Origin: Peribacillus alkalitolerans
GTDB taxonomy: Bacteria; Bacillota; Bacilli; Bacillales; DSM-1321
NCBI RefSeq assembly: GCF_010882125.1
Contig: NZ_JAAGVZ010000011.1
Location: forward strand, 1-64,000
Length of the DNA: 64,000 nt
Direction: 5' to 3'
A model generated the notes under the pieces. That model had not been told where the DNA came from, searched no databases, and saw nothing but the letters and a program-made list of their open reading frames with translations. Position numbers and translations under genes: made by a program. Each line of letters begins with the position of its first letter. The stretch's first letter is position 1. Shown here piece by piece: positions 53,355 to 61,719 of the stretch.

Positions 53355-53766
53355 AAAACCGTAATTCTTCTGGGTCTCCTCCAATATTCATCAATCGAAT
53401 ATATTCAGGTTGGATTTCAAGGATCATTAAATTTGGATCATCTTTTCCTTCAAACCATTTTTCCAATTCCCCACCCCAAATTTTGTCTATGATATCTTTG
53501 GAATCAGTAAGCTTGGCTTTCCCTTCATATTCAATATAAGAATCACTAAGTCCTTCTCCGGTATAACCTAACAAAATATGGACGTAAGAATTCTTTTCAA
53601 GTTCTTCGATTTTATGAGTCTTCTTGCTCGTTGCTGTGTATAATGTCAATCCATCATGAAAAAACGTCATATACCGTGAGTGTGGTTTATTGTTCTGGAT
53701 TGTTGCTAAAGTTCCAACTTTATTTCCTTCTAGAATTTTCAATACTCTTTCATTTGTATTTGTCAT
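53353..53766 (-). CDS. Pyridoxamine 5'-phosphate oxidase-fold (general stress protein 26-like)
   Basis: This 137-residue split-barrel flavin-binding protein has a helix NERVLKILEGNKVGTLATIQ, then NKPHSRYMTFFHDGLTLYTATSKKTHKIEEL, the FMN-contact region, and YIEYEGKAKLTDSKD. The C-terminus is IQPEYIRLMNIGG. It resembles YdaG-type general stress proteins rather than PdxH. No sigma-B promoter could be assigned. GAGGAGGCC precedes the ATG. Confidence 0.85.
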   Translation of the reverse strand: MTNTNERVLKILEGNKVGTLATIQNNKPHSRYMTFFHDGLTLYTATSKKTHKIEELEKNSYVHILLGYTGEGLSDSYIEYEGKAKLTDSKDIIDKIWGGELEKWFEGKDDPNLMILEIQPEYIRLMNIGGDPEELRF

Positions 53767-53878
53767 TCAAAGGCCTCCTCTATAATTTTACATATCCTTA
53801 CTTTTCCTTTAATTTATAAAAGTAAACCTCTCATTTTGTAATTTATAGGGGATGGAGCAAACCCAAGAAAATATAAAA

Positions 53879-53901
53879 ACCAATCCAAAAGCTGGATTGG
53901 T
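53879..53901 (-). terminator. Terminator of the zinc-finger gene
   Basis: ACCAATCCA pairs with TGGATTGGT around AAAGC. TTTTTAT follows on the minus strand. Confidence 0.85.
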
Positions 53902-53910
53902 CAGGATTTC

Positions 53911-54285
53911 TTAATATTCTTCATCTTCTTCATCATCTTCCGGTTCAACCGCATATACAATCAAGAATTCATGCTCTTCTTCTTCTAATTTGTTCAATTC
54001 ATTTTCATTTCCGCGTTGAAGGGCATCGTGTACTTTTTTGCAAATATAATGGACAGTTCCATCAACCTTCGCAAGTTCAACCGTTTCCTTGTCATCGAAT
54101 TGAAGGACAAGTGGATTGTTACAAACTCCACAACTGCCAATGTCATAATGTCCGAATCCGGTTTTCACTCCTTCAATGAAACATGAGGAACAATATGATT
54201 TCACACCAGCCTCATCTTTAAATTCATCTGTTAAAATTAATTCATTATTATCAAAAGTGTTATTACATTTTGCACAAACAGCCAT
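53911..54285 (-). CDS. Small zinc-finger-type protein with acidic tail
   Basis: This protein of about 124 residues has three CxxC pairs (CAKC near residue 4, CSSC near 33, CGVC near 52), plus a lone Cys with His downstream, suggesting zinc sites as in rubredoxin/LIM-like folds. The C-terminus is strongly acidic (EPEDDEEDEE). ATG 54285 follows AGGTGA; GTG 54294 overlaps that site. I do not recognise a named family. A nucleic-acid or protein-binding role is a guess. Confidence 0.7.
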   Translation of the reverse strand: MAVCAKCNNTFDNNELILTDEFKDEAGVKSYCSSCFIEGVKTGFGHYDIGSCGVCNNPLVLQFDDKETVELAKVDGTVHYICKKVHDALQRGNENELNKLEEEEHEFLIVYAVEPEDDEEDEEY

Positions 54286-54497
54286 AAAAATCACCTCGTT
54301 TTAAATCGTACAACTAGAATACCACAATTGAGTGCCAATCAAGAAATGATAGGTATGTAGATTTTTTGATATTTTGATTTGTTCGGTAAGAAAGGATCGT
54401 AAGGTTGTTGAACGATCCTCTTGAATGTCGAATCCATAGCATGATCAGTGCAATGACCATCAATCAAAATAAAACCGCAACGATTCCACAGATTACA

Positions 54498-54531
54498 TGA
54501 AAAACCCTGAATCGCCAAGCGCTTCAGGGTC
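54498..54531 (-). terminator. Terminator of the lipoprotein gene
   Basis: ACCCTGAA (54503-54510) pairs with TTCAGGGT (54524-54531), with a minus-strand T run. Confidence 0.85.
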
Positions 54532-54536
54532 TGAGA

Positions 54537-55262
54537 TTATTTTTTGTTTTGAATACTTTCTAGCATAGCCCAGATATTTGGCCCCAAACCTTCCGCTGCT
54601 TCTTTTGAAGGGAGGAATATAGTCAATACATATGGGTGTCCATTAAATTTCTTTCCTACATAAATAACTGATGTTGGTACATCTTTATCTTCTTTAGTTG
54701 TAATGTAAAATTCTGCGTCATGGAAAGACTTTAGGTATAGTTTGGTAGGGTCTTCTTCAATAGCTTTCTCCTTATAGGAGTCAAGCAGGTTTTTCTTCAC
54801 TTCATTCAAGTCCGAATCGGATGATAGTTTCTCAATTCTAGCAAAGAATGATTCATCATAAGTAGATGAAAGAATATCCTTGTTTGGTTCTTCCGCTTCT
54901 AGCTTAAACTTCTCCAAAACATAAATATAGTATCCAAGCTCACTTTCCTGTAAGGTGGCTGGTCGTTTTTCTACCTGACCCTCAACGTGCACATCAAGCT
55001 CTTTTTTCGTTGGTAAAGTAGTCTCTGAACCAGAGTCAGTGCTACCCTCTGCATCTGAACCTTCACCAGTTTCTCCATTAGTGCTGTCATCAGTATTGTT
55101 GTCTTCGGTAGTGCTTTCGTCATCGGTTGTATTCGAACCTGCTGGCTCCGTAGTTACCGTTTCATCTGAAGCTGCTTCTTTTTTAGTTTCTTCTGTTGAG
55201 CCGCAAGCAGTCAACATTAAAATTGCCAATATACTAATAGACCATTTATATAAATCTTTCAT
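54537..55262 (-). CDS. Low-complexity-linker lipoprotein of unknown function
   Basis: This protein of about 241 residues has signal peptide SISILAILMLTAC (lipobox LTAC). A ~55-residue Thr/Asp/Glu/Ser/Gly-rich linker (TTDDESTTEDNNTDD...) then leads to a folded domain (~90-241: YYIYVLEKFKLEAEEPNKD, SSTYDESFFARIEKL, LKSFHDAEFYITTKED, PYVLTIFLPSKEAAEGL). I do not recognise the domain; it is typical of Bacillus surface lipoproteins. ATG 55262 with AAGGAGT 10 nt upstream is preferred to GTG 55274. Confidence 0.75.
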   Translation of the reverse strand: MKDLYKWSISILAILMLTACGSTEETKKEAASDETVTTEPAGSNTTDDESTTEDNNTDDSTNGETGEGSDAEGSTDSGSETTLPTKKELDVHVEGQVEKRPATLQESELGYYIYVLEKFKLEAEEPNKDILSSTYDESFFARIEKLSSDSDLNEVKKNLLDSYKEKAIEEDPTKLYLKSFHDAEFYITTKEDKDVPTSVIYVGKKFNGHPYVLTIFLPSKEAAEGLGPNIWAMLESIQNKK

Positions 55263-55403
55263 TTTCAGTAACACTCCTTAAAGGTATTCTTTCTTTTTTC
55301 CGGAAAAAGAAGATGGTATTTGCATTCAAGAGGTTAGACGGACCGTTACTTGGAATTGTTTCTTTTTTTCATAATATTTTTCTTGAAAACAAAAAATAGG
55401 AAA

Positions 55404-55790
55404 TTAGGAAGGTGCAACAATTTCAACTTTCATTCGATCTGGGTCTTCAAAATACACCGCATAGTGGGAAGGGCCACCAGCATATGGATGCTTGTCTGTA
55501 TATAGAATGGTAATGTTTTGTTGTTTTAATTTTTCTGTAAATATATCTACCTCCTCGCGGCTTTTTGCCCAAAAGGCAAGGTGGTTTAAACCGGGTCTGC
55601 ATCTATGATAGGGAATATCCAAAAATCGATTCTCTGCTTGTACAAAAACGAGATAGGTACCCTCCATTTTATAGCTAAAGCCTTGGTCCCAATCTTGATA
55701 TAAACTGTATCCTAATTCTTCTAGCAGCCATCCCCAGAATCTTCTTGAATCAGAGAGTGATCGTACATAGAGCTCTACATGATGAAGCAT
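55404..55790 (-). CDS. VOC-family (glyoxalase/bleomycin-resistance fold) protein
   Basis: This 128-residue protein contains two beta-alpha-beta-beta-beta modules. The metal-site pattern fits VOC enzymes: His in MLHHVELYV, Glu/Gln in the first half, His in GLNHLAFWAK, and Glu in MKVEIVAP at the C-terminus. The ligand or substrate is unknown; glyoxalase, dioxygenase and antibiotic-binding members all exist. ATG 55790 follows AGGAGGGG; the ORF extension to 55829 lacks a ribosome site. Confidence 0.85.
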   Translation of the reverse strand: MLHHVELYVRSLSDSRRFWGWLLEELGYSLYQDWDQGFSYKMEGTYLVFVQAENRFLDIPYHRCRPGLNHLAFWAKSREEVDIFTEKLKQQNITILYTDKHPYAGGPSHYAVYFEDPDRMKVEIVAPS

Positions 55791-55870
55791 AATACCCCTC
55801 CTTAATTTGTTATATACCCATATTACCATGAAAAATTCGTCTTATTGATAGAAGTATTAGTATCAAAAAT

Positions 55871-55898
55871 ATAAGGACCCGAAATCTTCCAGGTCCTT
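55871..55898 (-). terminator. Probable terminator of the DUF2383 gene
   Basis: AAGGACC (55873-55879) and GGTCCTT (55892-55898) form a hairpin. The T-rich run on the minus strand is short. Confidence 0.55.
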
Positions 55899-55902
55899 GG
55901 TT

Positions 55903-56337
55903 TCAATGCAATAATGAATTAAGTGTCGTTAAGTGCCTATAATCACGGTCTATAATCTCCTGAACCATCCTGTTGCTTTCAGGATCCAAATCACCTAGTG
56001 CCATTTTCTCTGACAAGCTGATTCCATAGTATCCCTCACCAACTATCGCTTTTTTAATTAAGTCATTTCGATTTGAAGGAGTGATGAATTTATTGATGAA
56101 ATCGGAGACTGTGCCTACGATTCCTTCATCGGTAACAGGAGTCCCACCAAGATTCTGTATGCGCTCCGCAACCCTCATCGTATGAAATTTATGTTCTTGT
56201 TGAATCTTTTGGAATGCTCTTTTTAAATCATGTTCGTCTGTATTTTGGATGAAGTGTTCATAGGCATGTATCCCCATATATTGACCTTTTAAAAAGCCAT
56301 TCAGCTCATCAATGATAGTTTGATTTTCATTTTGCAT
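55903..56337 (-). CDS. DUF2383 ferritin-like four-helix-bundle protein
   Basis: This 144-residue all-helical protein (NENQTIIDELNGFLKGQYMG, IHAYEHFIQNTDEHDLKRAFQKIQQEHKFH, GEGYYGISLSEKMALGDLD, MVQEIIDRDYRHLTTLNSLL) shows Glu/His pairs spaced like a ferritin-like di-metal site. DUF2383 proteins are found in spore-formers; YhfR- or coat-linked roles have been suggested but not established. ATG 56337 follows AAAGGAAG. The next gene upstream on the same strand starts 389 bp further at 56726, so co-transcription is possible. Confidence 0.8.
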   Translation of the reverse strand: MQNENQTIIDELNGFLKGQYMGIHAYEHFIQNTDEHDLKRAFQKIQQEHKFHTMRVAERIQNLGGTPVTDEGIVGTVSDFINKFITPSNRNDLIKKAIVGEGYYGISLSEKMALGDLDPESNRMVQEIIDRDYRHLTTLNSLLH

Positions 56338-56384
56338 AACCAACACTTCCTTTTTTCTAATTATTATCTTTTCCTTTTTGGAAG

Positions 56385-56726
56385 TTATCCAAGTTGTTCA
56401 ATGGATGCATCTTCAATTTCAATAACTTCCTGGAAGTATTGGCGGATTTGTTCCCATCTCTCAGGGTAGAGTTGTTTAAAAGAAGCGGTTGCATTGGATG
56501 AGTAGGTAATCAGATAATCATAGGTTTGGTCTTTTTTATGAAGGTCATGATGTAGGGCATGAAGAAGGGTATAATGGCTATGAATCTGGTACGGATTGAT
56601 AGTGACCTGTTCGATTCCAAATACATCTATATATTTCTGAATCGAGTTTAACTGGATTTGGACACTTTTATCACCTAATTCACCATCGATATTCAATTTT
56701 CCGTTAATATAAGTAATCCCATTCAT
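56385..56726 (-). CDS. Uncharacterised 113-residue protein
   Basis: ATG 56726 is preceded by GAGGTGAG (and GGAGG further up). The protein begins NGITYINGKLNIDGELGDKS, with a beta hairpin, a His-rich middle (YQIHSHYTLLHALHHDLHKK), a strand YDYLITYS and a C-terminal helix rich in Glu. There is no signal peptide. I do not recognise a family. It could be co-transcribed with the DUF2383 gene 48 bp downstream. Confidence 0.6.
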   Translation of the reverse strand: MNGITYINGKLNIDGELGDKSVQIQLNSIQKYIDVFGIEQVTINPYQIHSHYTLLHALHHDLHKKDQTYDYLITYSSNATASFKQLYPERWEQIRQYFQEVIEIEDASIEQLG

Positions 56727-56888
56727 TTTTCTCACCTCAACCTCCATTGTTGACGGAGTAAGGCTTGAATATACCGTAATGTAAATCGCGATATATGATT
56801 ATTGTCGCTAATTCTTTTTTACTATTACCTTGGTCTTTATTCGTGTTCACCTATATATACTTGAAATAAGCAAAAAGGAGGTGGGAAA

Positions 56889-57260
56889 ATGGGTGTCAAG
56901 TTAATCAAAATATCATGTTTGTATTTTGTGATTGGTGTTTCGCTTGGATATTATATGTCTATTGCACATAACTATGAATTAGCGGGAGTGCATGTCCATA
57001 TAAATTTGCTAGGATGGACGGCACTAACATTAGCAGGACTCATTTATCATACGTTCCCTAACCTTGCAAAAAGTAAATTAGCTAAGTGGCATTTCTGGCT
57101 TCACAATATTGGTTTACCTATTATGATGGTAGCGCTTGCTTCATTAATCCTTACAGGGAATTCAGCATTGACAGCGGCCATTGCTATAGGAGCTACCCTT
57201 ACCGTTTTGGGTATTTATGTATTCGCTTACAATGTATGGTCGAATTTAAAAGGGGAGTAA
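56889..57260 (+). CDS. Small four-helix protein related to heme-copper oxidase subunit I
   Basis: This 123-residue membrane protein has four helices. The block HVHINLLGWTALTLAGLIYHTFP and the following HFWLHNIGLP resemble the histidine-bearing helices of cbb3/NorB-type oxidase subunit I, but the protein has only a third of such a subunit. Similar short ORFs are annotated in Bacillus as 'cytochrome-c oxidase'. It may bind heme or be a stand-alone relative. No other oxidase genes are adjacent. AAAGGAGGTGGG precedes the ATG. Confidence 0.75.
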   Translation: MGVKLIKISCLYFVIGVSLGYYMSIAHNYELAGVHVHINLLGWTALTLAGLIYHTFPNLAKSKLAKWHFWLHNIGLPIMMVALASLILTGNSALTAAIAIGATLTVLGIYVFAYNVWSNLKGE

Positions 57261-57267
57261 AAAAACG

Positions 57268-57294
57268 AAAGGAGATGCATGTGCATCTCCTTTT
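57268..57294. terminator. Terminator after the oxidase-like gene
   Basis: AAAGGAGATGCA pairs with TGCATCTCCTTT. It is followed by TTTG, and an A-run on the other side allows use by the minus-strand gene. Confidence 0.85.
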
Positions 57295-57300
57295 GTGCAT

Positions 57301-58014
57301 TTAATTATTTTTACCTGATGTGAACCCATGAAATAATCTTCCACCGTGAGGTTGTAAAACTTTATCAACTAATTCGATGATTAGTTGTTTATTTCCTGTT
57401 CGATAAAATACATCAAAGGTTTCTACGAAAACACCGGCAAAATCTGGATCGAATTGCTTCAAAGCACGGTATATCCATTTTGAGGATCCAATCCATTGCT
57501 TATTCGATCTTAACACAAATTCTTGTAAGAGTTCAGCGAGGGTGTTCGCTATAAAAATCTCTTCTTCTCTTTTATTACTCCCAATTAAATCGTCCAGGGT
57601 ATCGGTAATGAAATACCTTTTTACTCGAATGGTTTCTTCAGACCAAACTTCAGGTCCTTCATTTAACAATTGAGTTGCTTCATTTTTAATGACTTCCAGA
57701 ATACCTTCATCTTTTAAAATTATACCTTCTGAAATCATTTTCTGCTTACTAGGTCTAGCTCTTTTATAATCACTTTCAAAAAATACTTTGTAAGAATGTA
57801 GATTATGGACGAAGACTTCGATTGGCCAACCAAATTCTATCAAAGCCTCTCTGTATGAAGAGGCTATACTCTTATCAAAAATAATGATATCAAGGTCTGA
57901 CGTAACAGTCGCTTCTCCTCTTACAACACTTCCGGCTAGCAATGCTCCTTGACAATTAGGGAAATATTTATTGATAAATGCGAGTGCGGCATCCTTCGGC
58001 TCCAATTTGATCAT
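57301..58014 (-). CDS. Nucleotidyltransferase-domain protein
   Basis: This 237-residue cytoplasmic protein has the polymerase-beta-type motif: GS at 28-29 and SDLDI with D40 and D42 as metal ligands, then WPIEVFVHN providing a third acidic residue. The helical C-terminal part resembles aminoglycoside-nucleotidyltransferase-like or Kanamycin-nucleotidyltransferase C domains. The target may be a small molecule, and no antitoxin/toxin partner (HEPN/MNT pair) is present. The start ATG is 22 bp from the EamA gene upstream, suggesting a two-gene unit. Confidence 0.8.
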   Translation of the reverse strand: MIKLEPKDAALAFINKYFPNCQGALLAGSVVRGEATVTSDLDIIIFDKSIASSYREALIEFGWPIEVFVHNLHSYKVFFESDYKRARPSKQKMISEGIILKDEGILEVIKNEATQLLNEGPEVWSEETIRVKRYFITDTLDDLIGSNKREEEIFIANTLAELLQEFVLRSNKQWIGSSKWIYRALKQFDPDFAGVFVETFDVFYRTGNKQLIIELVDKVLQPHGGRLFHGFTSGKNN

Positions 58015-58036
58015 ATTATCACTCCTAATCCGTAAT

Positions 58037-58939
58037 TTAAGCAGAAACCTGTTTTGGATGTTTTCGTGTAGAAGAGAAACGGAACTGTGGAATGACGATG
58101 CCGATTACAATCAAACCAATACCAAACCATTGCAGTGCTGAAACATGCTCATGTAAAAATATCATCGCACAAATGATGGATGCAGGTAGCTCTGCTGATC
58201 CAATGATGGATGCATGGCTTGCCTCCACTTTAGGTGCTGCTATAGCAAACAAAGCTACTGGGAAGACTACACCAAAAAGTCCAGTTAAAAAGGAGTATTT
58301 CCATAGGCTTGTTTCAAAAAGGGTACCGTCGTATATAAATGCGGGACTAAAAGCAAGGAGGACTAAAATGGTTCCTCCCATAGTCAAGAAAACACTACGT
58401 TCTAAACTAGGAATTCTTTTAGCGACTTTTCCGCCTGCAAATAGATACAAAGAAAAACAGACTGCTGATAATAAACCATATATAAGACCGTCAATAGATA
58501 CATCGCTTATATCTTCTGTGAATAATTGTCCTGCAAATCCTGTTCCTATCAACAAGAAGAGGATCGCAACGACTTTTTCGATCGAAGGGAGCTTTTTTTC
58601 TGAAATGGATTCAAGTAAAATCCCAATCCATGAAAATTGGAAAAGCAAAATGATGGATAATGATGCTGAATTTCTTTCCAAACTGAGTGCATACAGGATA
58701 CCAGTCATGCTTAAAAAAGTTCCCACAAGCATGAGCATACCTAACTCTTTTTTTGTAGGCTTGATTCTCTTGAAAAATGGCAACATGAGTAGGAGCATGA
58801 TCAGACCAAATAAATATTGATTTCCTGTCACATGTTGAATAGAGAAACCTTCATCTAATGCAAGTTTAACCATGGAAGCATGGACTCCATAGCTCGAGGC
58901 ACCAAGAAGTAATAAAAATGGGAAAAGCATCTTTTTCAT
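58037..58939 (-). CDS. EamA-family drug/metabolite transporter
   Basis: This 300-residue protein has ten membrane helices in two EamA repeats (residues ~2-135 and ~148-290). The second half begins LIYGLLSAVCFSLYLFAGGK and ends AIICAMIFLHEHVSALQWFG-like (AMIFLHEH), typical for the family. The short basic tail is RFSSTRKHPK. The substrate is unknown; amino acids and metabolites are common. It lies upstream of the nucleotidyltransferase gene in the same unit. Confidence 0.85.
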   Translation of the reverse strand: MKKMLFPFLLLLGASSYGVHASMVKLALDEGFSIQHVTGNQYLFGLIMLLLMLPFFKRIKPTKKELGMLMLVGTFLSMTGILYALSLERNSASLSIILLFQFSWIGILLESISEKKLPSIEKVVAILFLLIGTGFAGQLFTEDISDVSIDGLIYGLLSAVCFSLYLFAGGKVAKRIPSLERSVFLTMGGTILVLLAFSPAFIYDGTLFETSLWKYSFLTGLFGVVFPVALFAIAAPKVEASHASIIGSAELPASIICAMIFLHEHVSALQWFGIGLIVIGIVIPQFRFSSTRKHPKQVSA

Positions 58940-59157
58940 ATGTAGGACTCCTTATGTGAATATGCTTCTTTCATTATAGTATAAGACTGTTTCGGATAGC
59001 GAAAAAAGTTTGTAAGTCCTAGGATTAAGTTCAGACACCCTTCTTAACAAAATAATCTGAAATTAGATGAAAAAAATTCCAGAATACTGTATAGTACATT
59101 TGGGTCAACGTCTTAGGAAGTTCATTTGTCTGGAACAGTGTAATAAGGGGAGATTTT

Positions 59158-59889
59158 ATGGAATATAAAGGATCATCTGTTTATGATAATGAAGAATTTT
59201 TCGAAAGTTATTTGGCAAGAAGAAACAGAGAGGAAAGTCCAAATAATATCATTGAGAAGCCTGTTTTATTAGAGCTAATTGGAGATGTGAAAGGGAAAAA
59301 GGTGCTTGATTTAGGATGCGGGGAAGCAAGGTTTGGCTTAGAACTATTCGACCTTGGCTGTTCATATTATGAAGGGGTAGAAGGCTCAGATAAGATGGTT
59401 GGCAATGCCTTAAAGGTGCTAGAGGGGACACCAAGCAAAATATATCATTCTACCATGGAAACTTGGGTTTATCCAGTTAATCAATATGATCTTGTCGTAT
59501 CAAGAATGGCACTTCATTATTTAGAGGACTTATCCCCAGTATTTAATCAGGTTTTTAAATCATTAGGTAAGAGCGGCCATTTCATATTTAGCGTTCAACA
59601 CCCACTCTTAACTTCTTCGTTAGAGAAAGCTACTGATTCGTCAAAAAGAACCAACTGGATAGTTGACGATTACTTCAATTCTGGTGAACGGATAGAACCG
59701 TGGATTGATAAAGAAGTTGTTAAATACCATAGAACCATTGAAGACTACTACCGATTATTAAAAAATGCAGGGTTCCAGATAGAAGACCTTAGAGAATGCA
59801 GCCCAATTAAAACGCATTTCAAAAGTGAAGATGAATATTTAAGACGCAAAAGAATTCCTTTATTCCTTATTTTCTCATGTAGTAAATAA
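59158..59889 (+). CDS. Class I SAM-dependent methyltransferase
   Basis: This 243-residue cytoplasmic enzyme has SAM-binding motif I KVLDLGCGEARFG at ~58-70, the acidic residue of motif II in GVEGSDKM, and motif IV in YDLVVSRMALHYL. It is a Methyltransf_11-like protein. The C-terminus (EDYYRLLKNAGFQIEDLREC) is the usual lid/strand order. The acceptor is unknown. The site AGGGGAG lies 6 nt before the ATG. It is monocistronic, with a terminator after it. Confidence 0.88.
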   Translation: MEYKGSSVYDNEEFFESYLARRNREESPNNIIEKPVLLELIGDVKGKKVLDLGCGEARFGLELFDLGCSYYEGVEGSDKMVGNALKVLEGTPSKIYHSTMETWVYPVNQYDLVVSRMALHYLEDLSPVFNQVFKSLGKSGHFIFSVQHPLLTSSLEKATDSSKRTNWIVDDYFNSGERIEPWIDKEVVKYHRTIEDYYRLLKNAGFQIEDLRECSPIKTHFKSEDEYLRRKRIPLFLIFSCSK

Positions 59890-59905
59890 ATCTGTTTGAC
59901 TTTAT

Positions 59906-59936
59906 AAACAACCGTTAGTAAACTATCGGTTGTTTT
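59906..59936 (+). terminator. Terminator of the methyltransferase gene
   Basis: ACAACCG(T)TAGT pairs with ACTATCGGTTGT-type complementary arm, then TTTTTT. Confidence 0.85.
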
Positions 59937-59983
59937 TTGCGTTTTTAAGTGAGTTCATTATATATACTAATTATTTAGCTTTT

Positions 59984-60193
59984 CTATTTTGTAATTAAAT
60001 AAATGATTCCCTCAATTCCAAAGGAAAGAACGGCGATCCCTCCGCTCCATAAGCCGACTCTTGTCCGAAAATCACGATCATGTTCCGTTTCTGAATTGAA
60101 ATTGGCACGCTGTTGATCACCCGATGTCCATGCTCCTAAAAAAATAGCTGAAACAACCAAGGCCAATCCTCCTATTGATAATGCATACACCAT
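59984..60193 (-). CDS. DUF5316 small membrane protein
   Basis: This 69-residue protein has two membrane helices (IGGLALVVSAIFLGAW and SGGIAVLSFGIEGIIYLI) joined by a polar loop, GDQQRANFNSETEHDRDFRT. This is the DUF5316 pattern in Bacillus. The function is unknown. GGAGGAATT precedes the ATG. Confidence 0.8.
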   Translation of the reverse strand: MVYALSIGGLALVVSAIFLGAWTSGDQQRANFNSETEHDRDFRTRVGLWSGGIAVLSFGIEGIIYLITK

Positions 60194-60308
60194 CCAATTC
60201 CTCCTCCCTTAACCCTTAATACGGTTAGGAAAGGGTAAAAGTTTCATTTCACCAAAATTGGGTTTGTGTCATACACATAAAGAGAACATTTGAAGTGAGG
60301 TGTATAAA

Positions 60309-60734
60309 ATGCAAGATGATCGACAGATGTTTCCGCCATTTGGAGGAGGGGGTTTCCCATCACAGCCACCATTTGGAGGAGGAGGTTTTCCATCACAGCC
60401 ACCATTTGGAGGGGGAGGATTCCCGTCTCAACCACCATTCGGAGGGGGAGGGCAAGGGCAAGGTCAAGCACCCCAAGGGCCGCCACCATCGTTCGTTCCA
60501 AGCCAAAGTACTGCCATGTCAGGGCCAAGTGCCTTTGCAGTCGATCCTGGGGCAATGAGGCGTTGCCTTTTCCGATTTACGTATGTCTGGCTAAATAACG
60601 GAAGCTCATTCTGGTTTTACCCAACCTTTATTGGCAGGAATTCCGTTGCAGGATTTCGTTGGAGAAGAAGGCAAAACAGATGGGTATACTTCGGAATTGA
60701 TACTAGGCAAATTAGTAGCTTTCAGTGTTTCTGA
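60309..60734 (+). CDS. Gly/Pro-repeat protein, probable spore-surface protein
   Basis: This 141-residue protein starts at ATG 60309 (GAGGTG 6 nt upstream). The N-terminal ~55 residues hold tandem 11-residue units FPSQPPFGGGG (33-bp DNA repeats at 60337-60450). The conserved C-terminus (RCLFRFTYVWLNNGSSFWFY, then FIGRNSVAGFRWRRRQNRW and FGIDTRQISSFQCF) is aromatic and cysteine-containing. No signal peptide is present. I recall similar C-termini in Bacillus hypothetical proteins thought to be spore-related. CATACACATA at 60270-60279 is a weak match to mother-cell sigma -10 sites, so sporulation expression is a guess. Confidence 0.65.
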   Translation: MQDDRQMFPPFGGGGFPSQPPFGGGGFPSQPPFGGGGFPSQPPFGGGGQGQGQAPQGPPPSFVPSQSTAMSGPSAFAVDPGAMRRCLFRFTYVWLNNGSSFWFYPTFIGRNSVAGFRWRRRQNRWVYFGIDTRQISSFQCF

Positions 60735-60740
60735 AACAAA

Positions 60741-60776
60741 ACAAGGAACCCACAAAGCAGGGTTCCTTGTTTTACT
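60741..60776. terminator. Bidirectional terminator
   Basis: AACAAGGAACCC pairs with GGGTTCCTTGTT around an 8-nt loop, with A's on the left and T's on the right. Confidence 0.9.
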
Positions 60777-61575
60777 TATACCACTCAGGATAGTCTGTAG
60801 CGATTCCATCAACATTCATTTTTTGAATGATTTCCTTTATCCTTTTGGATCGCACTGTCCAAACAAAACATTTCATACCGTGTTTATGGATAATCTTAAT
60901 GAATCCTGGGGTAACGACTGTATATTTTGGATTAAGGTAAGAAATGTGGGTACTGAAATGTTCTACTTCCTTTAAACTTAGCTGTTTTCTAATCAATAAC
61001 CCTAATTGGATGTTGGACATCATTTTATTGAAATCTCTTAAAAAAGCATCATCGAAGGATTGTACTATTAAAGGGTGATTTCCTTCCTTTGTTTCTAAAA
61101 AATTCTGTAAGGTTGTCCTCAATTTCGTTCCTATTCCAGGTTGATCCTGTGGATATTTTACCTCAATTAAAAAACCTATTTTTCCATTGTATCTCTCTAA
61201 AACTTCTTGTAAGACAGGTATTTTTTCTTCGGAAAATTTTGCATCAAACCATGCCCCAGCATCTAGTTGCAAGAGTTCATCCCGGGTATAATCAGCAACA
61301 TTCCCCTGTCCATTCGTTGTGCGATCCAGTAAACGATCGTGTATGACCATTAATTCTCCATCCTTTGAAAGCTGAATGTCGAGCTCTATCATTTCCGCTC
61401 CTGCTTCAACAGCTTGATCGAAAGCTGAATAAGTGTTTTCCGGACAAGCCCCACTTGAACCACGATGGGCAATCACTATAGGTGAATTAATTAATGGAAC
61501 ATTTTTATCGGTCCTCTTTTTTGCAAATATATAGAGGACTAGTAATGCAGCTAGTCCAATCAAAAACCAATCCAT
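60772..61575 (-). CDS. Glycerophosphodiester phosphodiesterase
   Basis: This 267-residue GDPD-family enzyme has an N-terminal membrane helix (LIGLAALLVLYIFA), so it is membrane-bound. VIAHRGSSGACPENTYSAF carries the catalytic His and Glu, ELDIQLSKDGELMVIHDRLLDRTTNG the metal-binding Glu/Asp and second catalytic His, and FLIEVKYPQ a further metal ligand. It hydrolyses glycerophosphodiesters (lipid or teichoic acid products) to glycerol-3-phosphate, which would feed glpD. That link is inferred from function and not from proximity. Confidence 0.9.
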   Translation of the reverse strand: MDWFLIGLAALLVLYIFAKKRTDKNVPLINSPIVIAHRGSSGACPENTYSAFDQAVEAGAEMIELDIQLSKDGELMVIHDRLLDRTTNGQGNVADYTRDELLQLDAGAWFDAKFSEEKIPVLQEVLERYNGKIGFLIEVKYPQDQPGIGTKLRTTLQNFLETKEGNHPLIVQSFDDAFLRDFNKMMSNIQLGLLIRKQLSLKEVEHFSTHISYLNPKYTVVTPGFIKIIHKHGMKCFVWTVRSKRIKEIIQKMNVDGIATDYPEWYK

Positions 61576-61719
61576 ATAAATTCCATTCCTTCCTTACCAT
61601 TCTATTTTAACCTTATCTACTGCCTTTTTACCTCTCTATGAAAAAAAGAAACAAATTTTTTCTCTCACGCCCCTTTTTGCCCTTGAAAGTATATAACAAG
61701 TGCGAAGGAGGTGATACAA

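Noticed and set aside
54300-54500. Possible degenerate small membrane protein on the minus strand (MVIALIMLWIRHS-like)
   Set aside because: Interrupted by stops and lacking a ribosome site; too little to call a pseudogene.
58092-58820. 242-codon plus-strand frame
   Set aside because: Antisense shadow of the EamA transporter, whose frame shows ten membrane helices and a normal start.
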